A DNA stretch of 64,000 bases. Origin: Sulfuriferula sp047300855 (GTDB taxonomy: Bacteria; Pseudomonadota; Gammaproteobacteria; Burkholderiales; Sulfuriferulaceae). Shown piece after piece: positions 8,744 through 17,198 of the stretch; within the stretch, counting starts at the first letter, position 1; the number at the start of each line of letters is the position of its first letter. The DNA lies in assembly GCF_047300855.1 (NCBI RefSeq), contig NZ_CP170197.1, positions 1,550,001 to 1,614,000 of the forward strand, given 5' to 3'. The notes below the pieces were generated by a model. The model was not told the origin of the DNA. It searched no databases and worked only from the letters and a program-made list of their open reading frames with translations. The position numbers were made by a program, and so were the translations under genes.

Positions 8744-10402
8744 CTAATTAAGCACCAGCCTGGTACCGGGTTTGATTGCTGCGTGATGCTTGATGCGATT
8801 CCAGTGCTGAATTTCAGCCACCGAGACATCGAACTTTTCCGCAATACCAGACAATGAGTCGCCACGCTTCACCGTGTAATGTCTGGTTACGGTGTGGTGT
8901 GCAAACCGTTTGTGTGAAGCGGCCTTACGGCCAGCCTGTCCATTTGCTTCAGCGACGACAAGACGGCTACTGGGCCGCAAATGTTCGCCGCGCAAGTGAT
9001 TCCAGCGTTTGATTTCGGCAATGCTGACACCATGATGTCTGGCCAGCCCGGCGAGGGTATCGCCACGCTTTACCTTGACTGTATTTGTATGGCGCGAGTT
9101 TGCTTCAGCTACTGTGGGGCCGGATTTGTGGGCAAGCGGCAGCATCAGGGAATAATTGGCCGTCAATCTGCCTTTGCGGGTGAGTTTAAATTCATTGTGT
9201 TGCTTGAGCCATGCCATGGTCACGCCGAATTTTTTGGCAATGCTAACCGCACGTTCACCCTTTTTGGCCGAATATTGCTGCCAGCTTACCAGCGGACGAT
9301 CGTAATTTTTCAGGTTGTCGGTGAAGGCTTCGGCCCGGTCCACAGGCAGCAGGATGGGCTGGGCGGAATCCGAGCGAACAACCGGTTTTGTGAACGCCGG
9401 GTTGAGCGATTCGAATTCCTTGACCGGCATGTCCGCCAGCTTGGCAGCCAGTTTCACGTCGATGGGTTGATGCAGGCTGACTGGAACGAAGTAGGCCTGA
9501 TTGGGAATGCTGTCCAGGCTGAGTCCAACCACGCCGGGATCGGAGATGATTTCTTTTACGGCCATCAGCTTGGGGACATAGTGCCGGGTTTCGGCGGGCA
9601 GGTTCAGGCTGAGGTAATTGGTGGGCAAACCCTGCGCCTCATTTTTGGCGATGGCGCGGGAAACGCAACCCTCGCCACAATTATAAGCAGCGAGCGCCAG
9701 ATTCCAGGTGCCGAACATGCCATGCAGTTTTTCCAGATAATCGAGCGCGGCATCCGTTGCCGCTACGATATCGCGTCGGCCGTCATACCAGCTGTTTTGC
9801 TTGAGGCCGAAATCCTTGCCGGTGGAAGGAATGAATTGCCAGATGCCCGACGCATGGCTGCGTGAATAGGCCATCGGGTTGAAAGCGCTTTCCACAATCG
9901 GCAACAATGCGATTTCGGCCGGCATGCCGCGCTTCTGTACCTCCTCCATAATATGAAACAGGTACATCTTGCTGCGCGCTATCGTGCGGCGCAGATAATC
10001 CGGGCGCTGGGCATACCAGTCAACGTGGGTGGCGACCAGTGGACTATCTAGCGGCTTAAGCGCAAAGCCGTTGCGTATGCGTTGCCACAAATCGCCTGTA
10101 TCAGGCGAAGGGGTCTCCGTTGTATTCTCTGTTTCCTGCGCAGCATCGCCCGGGCGAGCCGTATCGATGACAGGTGCGGCATTCGGATCGTTGGGAAGAG
10201 AACCGACTGTTGTTGCATGAGTGGAAGCGGCAGCGGATAAGACCTGCGTCTCTGACAAGACAGTAACCGTTACACCATTCTGCGAGGTGACTGAAGGAAT
10301 GCGGCCATCGGCTTCAGCAAATGCTGAAGGGACCAGGCTCAAAGCCAGTAAACAAAAGCATAGGGGCTGGCGAAAGATATTCAGATCTGAGGACTTATGC
10401 AT
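8744..10402 (-). CDS. mltD: Membrane-bound lytic murein transglycosylase D with LysM repeats
   Basis: About 552 residues. Signal peptide: MHKSSDLNIFRQPLCFCLLA followed by LSLVPSAFA. The SLT goose-type lysozyme domain has catalytic Glu171 in LLPIVESAFNPMAYSRS and then ASGIWQFIPSTG. The C-terminus carries one diverged LysM (YSAKKGERAVSIAKKFGVT) and two good ones (VKRGDTLAGLARHHGVSIAE; VKRGDSLSGIAEKFDVSVAE), which bind peptidoglycan. It cleaves glycan strands to 1,6-anhydro-muropeptides in the envelope. The frame can be extended to a GTG at 10450, but the signal peptide points to the ATG at 10402. It lies 60 bp downstream of gloB on the same strand, the order also found in E. coli. Confidence 0.92.
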   Translation of the reverse strand: MHKSSDLNIFRQPLCFCLLALSLVPSAFAEADGRIPSVTSQNGVTVTVLSETQVLSAAASTHATTVGSLPNDPNAAPVIDTARPGDAAQETENTTETPSPDTGDLWQRIRNGFALKPLDSPLVATHVDWYAQRPDYLRRTIARSKMYLFHIMEEVQKRGMPAEIALLPIVESAFNPMAYSRSHASGIWQFIPSTGKDFGLKQNSWYDGRRDIVAATDAALDYLEKLHGMFGTWNLALAAYNCGEGCVSRAIAKNEAQGLPTNYLSLNLPAETRHYVPKLMAVKEIISDPGVVGLSLDSIPNQAYFVPVSLHQPIDVKLAAKLADMPVKEFESLNPAFTKPVVRSDSAQPILLPVDRAEAFTDNLKNYDRPLVSWQQYSAKKGERAVSIAKKFGVTMAWLKQHNEFKLTRKGRLTANYSLMLPLAHKSGPTVAEANSRHTNTVKVKRGDTLAGLARHHGVSIAEIKRWNHLRGEHLRPSSRLVVAEANGQAGRKAASHKRFAHHTVTRHYTVKRGDSLSGIAEKFDVSVAEIQHWNRIKHHAAIKPGTRLVLN

Positions 10403-10462
10403 AAGTCGGGCTATGGTACTGGAGCGACCAAGGGGGGTCAAGGCGCCCACATTTGGTGCACA

Positions 10463-11242
10463 TCAAGCCCGAAATACGTTTTTCATTTCACGCAAGGCCG
10501 CGAATACAGCGATGTCATCCGCTAATGATTGACCAGCCCAGGATTCTGCGGCTTTATGTAATGCACTAAGATGACAGCGCAAAAAAGGATTGGTCACTTT
10601 CTCCAGGCCGATACTGCTAGGCAAGGTCGGTAAATCAACAGCGCGTTTCTCCCGTTCGATGCGGGCGCGTTCGATCAAGGCCGGGTTGGCGCCATCCACG
10701 CTGAGGGCAAAATCGATATTGGCAAGCGTATATTCATGTGCACAATAAACAGCCGTGTCATCAGGCAATTGTGCGAGTCTGGCGAGTGAGGCGGCCATCT
10801 GCGCGGGGGTGCCTTCAAACAACCGGCCGCAACCCGCAGCAAACAGTGTATCGCCACACAGCAGGCTACCTGTACCATAATAGGCAATGTGTCCTGCGGT
10901 GTGCCCCGGCACACTGAGCACATGCAAATCCAGCATCAATTCTGGCAGGGTAACAATATCTCCATCATGTAGCGGCTGAGTGATGCCGGGGATAGTTTCG
11001 CTGGCGGGGCCGTATACAGGCACTGGATAGCGTTTTAATAGGGCGAGATTGCCACCGGTGTGGTCGACATGGTGGTGTGTGGTTAAAATAGCCACAAGTT
11101 GTAAGTGTTTGTTGCGTAAAAACCGGATGACTGGCTGGGCATCACCGGGGTCAACCACGACTGCAAAAGTACCGCGATGGATGACCCAGATATAGTTGTC
11201 GGTAAAGGCGCGTACCGGCGTCAGGAAAATATCAGAATGCAT
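10463..11242 (-). CDS. gloB: Hydroxyacylglutathione hydrolase (glyoxalase II)
   Basis: 259 residues, the normal GloB length. The metallo-beta-lactamase metal site is THHHVDH at residues 55-61, with further ligands expected in SVPGHTAGHIAYY, LLCGDTLFAAGCGRLFEGT and CAHEYT. It hydrolyses S-lactoylglutathione to lactate and glutathione, the second step of methylglyoxal detoxification in the cytoplasm. The C-terminal substrate-binding segment ends with SLADDIAVFAALREMKNVF. It is divergent from the methyltransferase gene with only 14 bp between starts, so promoter elements must lie inside the neighbouring coding sequences. It is probably cotranscribed with mltD. Confidence 0.95.
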   Translation of the reverse strand: MHSDIFLTPVRAFTDNYIWVIHRGTFAVVVDPGDAQPVIRFLRNKHLQLVAILTTHHHVDHTGGNLALLKRYPVPVYGPASETIPGITQPLHDGDIVTLPELMLDLHVLSVPGHTAGHIAYYGTGSLLCGDTLFAAGCGRLFEGTPAQMAASLARLAQLPDDTAVYCAHEYTLANIDFALSVDGANPALIERARIEREKRAVDLPTLPSSIGLEKVTNPFLRCHLSALHKAAESWAGQSLADDIAVFAALREMKNVFRA

Positions 11243-11256
11243 GGGAGCAGGATAGC

Positions 11257-12012
11257 ATGGCGCAAATGACTATTTCTCTGGATGAATGGTTGACAACGCC
11301 GCTGGGACATCACCTACTGGCGCGAGAAAGTGCTTATTTTGACACTGTAGTGGCCGATATGTTCGGTTTTAATGCAGTGCAAATCGGCCACCCGGAGCTG
11401 GATTTGTTGCGTAGCTGCCGTATCCCGAAGCGCTACCGGGTCGGATATGGCGGGGCAGTGGCGGTGCGCGCAGATGTGGAATTGCTGCCGTTTGCCAGCC
11501 AATCAATGGATCTGGTGGTGATTCCCCACACGCTGGAATTTGCAGCGCACCCGCATCAGGTATTGCGCGAGGCGGAACGTATCCTGATGCCTGAAGGCCA
11601 TCTGATTGTAAGCGGTTTTAATCCGCGCAGCCTGTGGGGCGCAAGCCGCTGGATCAAACAGAGAGAGGGCGAATTTCCGTGGTGCGGCCGTTTCATAACA
11701 CTGCCGCGTCTCAAAGACTGGTTATCCTTGCTGGGTTTTGAAACGCAGGGCGGTAGCATGTGCTGCTACACACCCCCGTTCAGTCAGGAAAGATGGCTGC
11801 AACGTTTCGCTTTTATGGAAGCTGCCGGAGACCGCTGGTGGGCCATGGGTGGAGGCGTCTACTTCATCAAGGCGGTCAAACGCGTGCAGGGCATGCGTCT
11901 GATTACACCCAACTGGCGCGAACCGGCTGTCAAATCAGCAGCGTTGACCCCCGCTGCGCGGAATGTAGTGAATTTGAATCAATATAGAAAGTTGAAACAC
12001 CCTAATGAGTGA
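11257..12012 (+). CDS. SAM-dependent methyltransferase, YafS-like
   Basis: 251 residues with a class I methyltransferase core of the Methyltransf_11 kind. The acidic loop ADVELLPFASQSMDLVVIPH is followed by EFAAHPHQVLREAERILMPEGHLIVSGFNPRSLWG, a typical post-motif with the target-proximal strand. The glycine-rich SAM loop is less obvious than usual. The substrate is unknown. In E. coli a related gene (yafS) sits in the same place between gloB and rnhA, so the assignment rests on both sequence type and context. The stop overlaps the rnhA start by 8 nt, indicating a coupled operon with rnhA and dnaQ. Confidence 0.8.
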   Translation: MAQMTISLDEWLTTPLGHHLLARESAYFDTVVADMFGFNAVQIGHPELDLLRSCRIPKRYRVGYGGAVAVRADVELLPFASQSMDLVVIPHTLEFAAHPHQVLREAERILMPEGHLIVSGFNPRSLWGASRWIKQREGEFPWCGRFITLPRLKDWLSLLGFETQGGSMCCYTPPFSQERWLQRFAFMEAAGDRWWAMGGGVYFIKAVKRVQGMRLITPNWREPAVKSAALTPAARNVVNLNQYRKLKHPNE

Positions 12013-12454
12013 CCGTAGTTTGCCTGTTATAAACATTTATTCGGACGGGGCGTGTAAAGGCAATCCCGGCGTCGGGGGTTGGGGAGCACTCCTGGTTAGC
12101 GGAGAGCATCGTAAGGAACTGGTTGGCGGGGAACTTCTCACTACCAACAACCGCATGGAGTTGACGGCTGTCATCGAGGCCCTGCAAAGTTTGAAACGCA
12201 ACAGCCGTGTGTGTATCCATACCGATTCACAGTATGTGTTGAAGGGGATCACTGAGTGGTTACCCAACTGGAAACGGCGTGGCTGGCGTACCAGCGGCAA
12301 CACTGCAGTCAAAAACGTAGACCTGTGGCAGCGGCTGGATGAATTGGTCAGTCAGCATCAGGTAGACTGGTTATGGGTAAAAGGTCATAGCGGGCATCCC
12401 GGTAACGAACGCGCTGATGCACTCGCCAATCAGGGCGTGCTGTCAGTACAGTAA
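12005..12454 (+). CDS. rnhA: Ribonuclease HI
   Basis: 149 residues. It cleaves the RNA strand of RNA-DNA hybrids, removing R-loops and primers. The four metal-binding residues are in place: Asp14 (IYSDGACKGNPG), Glu52 (NNRMELTAV), Asp74 (IHTDSQYV) and Asp138 (GNERADALA). The basic handle region (WLPNWKRRGWRTSG) is also present. It overlaps the preceding methyltransferase gene by 8 nt and lies 24 bp before dnaQ. The rnhA-dnaQ pair is widely conserved in Proteobacteria. Confidence 0.97.
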   Translation: MSDRSLPVINIYSDGACKGNPGVGGWGALLVSGEHRKELVGGELLTTNNRMELTAVIEALQSLKRNSRVCIHTDSQYVLKGITEWLPNWKRRGWRTSGNTAVKNVDLWQRLDELVSQHQVDWLWVKGHSGHPGNERADALANQGVLSVQ

Positions 12455-12478
12455 GCATAACAAGCAAGCGAACCAGAC

Positions 12479-13180
12479 ATGCGACAAATATTTCTCGATA
12501 CCGAAACGACCGGCCTCGACCCAAGACAAGGGCACCGTATTATCGAGGTGGCCGGCGTGGAGATGGTTAACCGGCGGCTGACTGGTAACCGGTTTCATCG
12601 CTATCTCAATCCGGAACGCGATATCGACGCGGGTGCGCAGCAAGTGCATGGACTGACCAGCGAATTTCTGCAGGACAAACCGCGCTTTGCGGATATCGTG
12701 GACGAACTGCTTGCATTCTTGCGCGGAGCCGAGCTGGTCATCCATAATGCGCCATTCGATCTGGGTTTTCTCAATGCCGAATTGCAGCGTCTGGATCGCC
12801 CGCTCATGGTCGAATATTGTCCGGAAGTTACCGACACGCTCAAATTGGCCAAAGATCTCCATCCTGGTCAAAAAAATAACCTGAATGCCCTGTGTAAGCG
12901 CTACGAAGTGGATAATACCAGCCGTACCTTGCATGGGGCTTTACTGGATGCCGAACTGCTAGGCGCCGTATATCTCGGAATGACACGGGGTCAGGAAAGT
13001 CTGGTAATGGAGATGGAAACGAAACCCGCCCAGTTCGGCCAACAATCCAGCAGTACCCATGCTCCATTGAGAATTATCCTGGCTGACGCGCTTGAAATAT
13101 CCGCACATGAGACTGAACTCACACGACTGGAACAGGAAAGCCGCAAATCCAGCCTGTGGCGCTCCACTCTGTCAGGATAA
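12479..13180 (+). CDS. dnaQ: DNA polymerase III epsilon subunit (3'-5' proofreading exonuclease)
   Basis: 233 residues. The DEDDh exonuclease motifs are visible: ExoI LDTETTGLDP (Asp7, Glu9), ExoII VIHNAPFDLGFLN, and ExoIII-epsilon LHGALLDAELLGAVYL with its His and Asp. The C-terminal ~45 residues form the linker that contacts the polymerase subunit. It edits replication errors as part of the Pol III core. It sits directly downstream of rnhA, and its stop immediately precedes the GTG start of the following gene. Confidence 0.96.
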   Translation: MRQIFLDTETTGLDPRQGHRIIEVAGVEMVNRRLTGNRFHRYLNPERDIDAGAQQVHGLTSEFLQDKPRFADIVDELLAFLRGAELVIHNAPFDLGFLNAELQRLDRPLMVEYCPEVTDTLKLAKDLHPGQKNNLNALCKRYEVDNTSRTLHGALLDAELLGAVYLGMTRGQESLVMEMETKPAQFGQQSSSTHAPLRIILADALEISAHETELTRLEQESRKSSLWRSTLSG

Positions 13181-14185
13181 GTGGCCATCCAAGTAAAGCC
13201 GAGTCAGGTGTATCTTCTTCCCGCGATTTCCAGCTCCGACGCGACTATACGCTGGAGCTGGTTACTCCTGTACCGACTCGTATTGGTGTTAGCCACAAGT
13301 TTGGTTTTCTGCGCACCTTCCTGGGCAACAGGCGTGCTCGTGTTGATGAGCGACAACAGTCCGCCTTACCAGGAAGTTGCAGAGGGTTTTCGTGCGCAAC
13401 TGCAGCATGCACGCCCTGCCGTTAAGGTCGTCATTGAAACATCTCTAGAGCACGCCGAAAGTGCGGTGTCTGCAAACCCGCGCTTGCTGGTAAGCGTCGG
13501 AATGAAAGCCACCCGGGCAGCGCTTGCCCTGAATACCCGCGTGCCTATCCTGGCCGTGCTGGTACCCAAAGACGGCTTCGACGCATTAGCCGTGCCAGCC
13601 AATGAGGCACGCAGATCAATGAGTGCCATTTACCTTGATCAACCCTATTCACGCCAACTGGCCATGATACGCATGGCTTTTCCGGAACGTCGGAGAATAG
13701 GCGTGTTATTGCGTGAGCAAAACCGGCAAAAGCTGGAGGCGTTATTGGCATCAGCCAGATTGCAAAAAGTCCTGGTGACGGGTGAATTGATACCCAATGC
13801 AAGTGAAATCATCCCCGCTTTGGAGCATTTGCTGGGAGCCAGCGATATGCTGCTGGTGCTGCCGGATGCCTTGCTATATAACAAAAATGATATTCAGGGC
13901 GTGCTGCTTACGTCTTATCGCTATCATGTCCCATTGATTGGCTACTCGCAGGCACTGGTACGTGCCGGCGCAATTATGGCGCTGTATTCAAAGCCTCAGC
14001 AGATTGGTTATCACGCTGCCGAAGTGGCATTACGCTACCTCGATACCGGTGATTTACCTGCGCCGCAGTACCCGAAATATTTTACCGTGAGCATTAACCA
14101 GCAGGTGGCGCGCTCATTGAATATTTCCGTGCCGGGCGAGATTGAGTTGCAAACGGCGTTGCAGCGCAGGGAACAGGAGCAATGA
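13181..14185 (+). CDS. ABC-type periplasmic substrate-binding protein (ABC_sub_bind family)
   Basis: 334 residues starting at a GTG directly after the dnaQ stop. The start is uncertain because the next internal ATG would remove the export signal. A hydrophobic segment (LLLYRLVLVLATSLVFCAP) ending in SWA looks like a signal peptide. The mature part resembles ABC_sub_bind periplasmic proteins: LLVSVGMKATRAALALNTRVPILAVLVP, then AIYLDQPYSRQLAMIRMAFP, then LIGYSQALVRAGAIMALYSKPQQIGYHAAEVALRYL. No permease or ATPase is nearby. Its stop overlaps the start of the membrane GGDEF/EAL gene (ATGATG), suggesting that it is the periplasmic sensing partner of that protein rather than part of a transporter. 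Confidence 0.75.
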   Translation: MAIQVKPSQVYLLPAISSSDATIRWSWLLLYRLVLVLATSLVFCAPSWATGVLVLMSDNSPPYQEVAEGFRAQLQHARPAVKVVIETSLEHAESAVSANPRLLVSVGMKATRAALALNTRVPILAVLVPKDGFDALAVPANEARRSMSAIYLDQPYSRQLAMIRMAFPERRRIGVLLREQNRQKLEALLASARLQKVLVTGELIPNASEIIPALEHLLGASDMLLVLPDALLYNKNDIQGVLLTSYRYHVPLIGYSQALVRAGAIMALYSKPQQIGYHAAEVALRYLDTGDLPAPQYPKYFTVSINQQVARSLNISVPGEIELQTALQRREQEQ

Positions 14186-16290
14186 TGAAATCAAGCATAC
14201 GCCGACGGGTTTTGTTGCTGGCTCTTCTGCCTGCCACATTACTTGCATTATCTCTAGGCTATTTTTTCACGCTGTCGCGTATTACTGATCTGGACCAGGC
14301 GCTACGCGCACGCGGACTGGCCATTGCCCGTCACCTGGCACCCGCATGCGAATACGGCGTGTTTTCCGGGAATAACCAGATACTGCAGCGCCTGGCTGAT
14401 TCAGCGCTTGCTGAGCCCGATGTTATCTCAGTGTATATCATGGATCGCGGCGGTAATGTACTGGCCAGCAACAGCCTTAAACAGAGCAAACTGGCCGGTA
14501 TTCAACCTGGCGATATCCCTGTTTCGAGCCAGAACAATATTGTTACCGTGGCCACTCGATCCAACGTGTTATTTTTCCGGATGCCTATCCGGCAGACGGA
14601 AGTACAGGTTGATGATTTCGCGCTGACTTCAACACCATCGCCAGTCATCCAGCCTGTGAACGCGGCGCCATTGGGATACGTGGCTATAGAGTTGTCCCGT
14701 AAAGCCACCATGGAACGTCAGAATGAGGTGCTGCGCAGTGCCGCCCTGCTGACCATTGCCGCGCTCATTGCCACGGCTTTGCTGGCACTACGCTTGGGAC
14801 GGGAGATTACCGTTCCGATTATGAAGCTGGCCAGTGCTGTGGACAAAATCGGCAGGGGTTATCTGGATGTGCGCGTGAAGCTGGGTGGCAATGATGATGA
14901 ATTCCGTATCCTGGAAGATGGCATCAACGGCATGGTAAGCAAGTTGCACCGGGCGCATGACAACTTGCAGGAGCAGATTCTGCAGGCCACCGCCAAGCTC
15001 AGCTATCAGGCTAGCCACGATATGCTAACTGGCCTGATTAACCGGCGCGAATTCGAAGTCAGGCTGAAACGCGCCTTGTTCAGTGCGCAACACCAGGATA
15101 GAGAGCATGCACTGTGTTACATGGATCTTGACCAGTTCAAGATCGTCAATGACAGTTGTGGTCATGTGGCAGGCGATGAACTATTACGCCAGCTGACCCT
15201 ACATTTGCAACAGGAAGTCCGCGAACGCGATACCCTGGCGCGTCTGGGGGGGGATGAATTCGGCCTGTTGTTGGAAAACTGTCCTCAGGATAAAGCGCTG
15301 GAGTTGGCTGAAATCATGCGGAAAACGGTGGAAGATTTCCGTTTCAGTGTGGGCGAAAAAAACTTCATGGTAGGAGTCAGTATCGGTATTGTCATGATCA
15401 ACCACGAAAGCGACAACGTGGTCAGCCTGCTCACCTCGGCGGATGCTGCCTGTTACGCTGCCAAGGATCATGGTCGCAACCGCGTCCATTTATATCAGAT
15501 GCAGGATAGTGAACTGGCCCAGCGTCGTGGCGAAATGCAATGGGTCAATCGTATTCAACAGGCCATCGCAGAAAACCGGTTGCAACTCTATTTTCAGCAG
15601 ATCCAGCCTCTGCAGAAGCAGGAACAGGGCCTGCATGTGGAGTTATTGCTACGCATGATAGACGAATCGGGTCAATGCATTCTGCCCATGGCGTTTATCC
15701 CGGCGGCCGAACGTTATCATTTGATGCCGATGCTGGATCGATGGGTAATGGAAAATAGCTTCAGGCTATGCGAGGCCTATGTCGCTCCAGATGGCTGTGA
15801 ACTGCAAACCTGGGCAGTCAACGTGTCGGGCGCATCACTGTGCGATGCCGGCTTCGTGCAATATCTGAAATCGCATCTTGTAGACAATCCGGCACTGGCA
15901 CAAACCTTGTGCATAGAAATTACCGAAACTGCCGCCATCACCAATCTCGGTGCGGCAAATACATTTATCCAAGAACTCAAATTGCTCGGTTGCCGCTTTG
16001 CTCTGGATGATTTTGGAAGCGGACTGTCATCACTCAATTATCTGAAAAATTTGAATGTGGATTATCTGAAAATCGATGGTGCCTTTATCAAGGATATGGC
16101 GGACGATGCCATCGATCTGGCAATGGTCGAAGCCATCAACAAGATCGGGCATCAAATGGGTTTGTTGACGATTGCCGAATTTGTGGACAGTGAGCGCGTA
16201 TTGTTAAAACTGAAAGAAATCGGCGTGGATTTTGTACAAGGGAACTGGATACACAAACCCGAAAATGCCGAAGCTTTGTGTAAAGCCTGA
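14182..16290 (+). CDS. Membrane GGDEF/EAL protein with HAMP domain (c-di-GMP turnover)
   Basis: 702 residues. TM1 is at ~10-30, followed by a periplasmic region of BarA/YfiN type (ACEYGVFSGNNQ), TM2 near residue 190 and HAMP at ~205-260. The GGDEF domain has intact RLGGDEF at 356-360 and an RERD product-inhibition site five residues before it. In the EAL domain the signature reads E-L-L-L-R (Glu at ~487) instead of EALLR, while EITET, DDFGSG and LKIDGAF are kept, so both activities are possible. It makes and/or degrades c-di-GMP at the inner membrane. It is translationally coupled to the periplasmic-binding protein gene before it, which suggests ligand-controlled signalling through the HAMP domain. 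Confidence 0.9.
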   Translation: MMKSSIRRRVLLLALLPATLLALSLGYFFTLSRITDLDQALRARGLAIARHLAPACEYGVFSGNNQILQRLADSALAEPDVISVYIMDRGGNVLASNSLKQSKLAGIQPGDIPVSSQNNIVTVATRSNVLFFRMPIRQTEVQVDDFALTSTPSPVIQPVNAAPLGYVAIELSRKATMERQNEVLRSAALLTIAALIATALLALRLGREITVPIMKLASAVDKIGRGYLDVRVKLGGNDDEFRILEDGINGMVSKLHRAHDNLQEQILQATAKLSYQASHDMLTGLINRREFEVRLKRALFSAQHQDREHALCYMDLDQFKIVNDSCGHVAGDELLRQLTLHLQQEVRERDTLARLGGDEFGLLLENCPQDKALELAEIMRKTVEDFRFSVGEKNFMVGVSIGIVMINHESDNVVSLLTSADAACYAAKDHGRNRVHLYQMQDSELAQRRGEMQWVNRIQQAIAENRLQLYFQQIQPLQKQEQGLHVELLLRMIDESGQCILPMAFIPAAERYHLMPMLDRWVMENSFRLCEAYVAPDGCELQTWAVNVSGASLCDAGFVQYLKSHLVDNPALAQTLCIEITETAAITNLGAANTFIQELKLLGCRFALDDFGSGLSSLNYLKNLNVDYLKIDGAFIKDMADDAIDLAMVEAINKIGHQMGLLTIAEFVDSERVLLKLKEIGVDFVQGNWIHKPENAEALCKA

Positions 16291-16345
16291 TCGGCAAGGT
16301 ATTTGACGTGGCGTTATCGGGTGGTACCGTTAAATTGAATGCCTG

Positions 16346-17194
16346 TTACTGAATACCAAGTATAGGAATGACTGCATCCAGCCCATTGAAATTCACTGCA
16401 TAGCTAGCCTGAGTCTGCACCACTGGTTTGGCGTGGTAAGCAATGGATATTCCTGCTTCGCTCATCATTTTCAGGTCGTTGGCACCATCACCAATCGCTA
16501 CGACCTGTTCATATGCCAGCCCCAACTCGTTACGGATGCGATTGAGCCAATTGGCCTTGCCCTGGGCGTCAATAATCTGTCCCAACACGCGCCCGCTCAG
16601 TTTGCCTGCAACGACTTCCAGTGTATTGGCCGCAGTGTAATCCAGCCCGAGCCGTGCCTGCAGGCGCTCGGTGAAAAATGTGAAGCCGCCGGATACCAGC
16701 AGCGTCTTGATGTTGTGCTGTTTCAATTTGCCGAGCATTTTTTCCGCGCCCGGTGAGAGTTGCAGGCGTTCGTCATACACGCGTTGCAATGCGGCTTGAT
16801 CGAGTCCCGCCAGCAACGCCACGCGCCGGGTGAGGCTCTCGGAAAAATCGATCTCACCGCGCATGGCGGCTTCGGTAATCTGCGCGACTTGCGGCTTGAC
16901 GCCTATCATGTCGGCAATCTCGTCGATGCATTCGATCGTGATTAGGGTGGAATCCATATCCATCACCACCAGTCCGAAATCACTCGGCCGACGCGTGGAT
17001 GGGACAAAGCCATAGTCCAGAGCGGCCTCGTTGCAAAAATCGGCCACAGCGACCTGGCTATCCGGATTCGCGCCCGCCAGGCGGAACGCCTGCTGGGAAA
17101 TAGCCTGAATTTCATGTGCGCCGCTAAGCTTGGCGAGCTGTTTCAGGGATTGGGTCGCAATGTGTGTTGCCTGAATAATCAAATTATAATTCAT
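16346..17194 (-). CDS. serB: Phosphoserine phosphatase SerB
   Basis: 282 residues. It catalyses the last step of serine biosynthesis, dephosphorylating L-phosphoserine. The HAD nucleophile motif is VVMDMDSTLITIECIDE with Asp79 and Asp81. Motif II is LLVSGGFTFF, and motif III is VVAIGDGANDLKMMSEAG. The N-terminal ~70 residues form the regulatory/ACT-like extension seen in proteobacterial SerB. The gene begins 4 bp after the mfd stop, so it is cotranscribed with mfd, and it converges on the GGDEF/EAL gene. Confidence 0.95.
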   Translation of the reverse strand: MNYNLIIQATHIATQSLKQLAKLSGAHEIQAISQQAFRLAGANPDSQVAVADFCNEAALDYGFVPSTRRPSDFGLVVMDMDSTLITIECIDEIADMIGVKPQVAQITEAAMRGEIDFSESLTRRVALLAGLDQAALQRVYDERLQLSPGAEKMLGKLKQHNIKTLLVSGGFTFFTERLQARLGLDYTAANTLEVVAGKLSGRVLGQIIDAQGKANWLNRIRNELGLAYEQVVAIGDGANDLKMMSEAGISIAYHAKPVVQTQASYAVNFNGLDAVIPILGIQ

Positions 17195-17198
17195 GATA

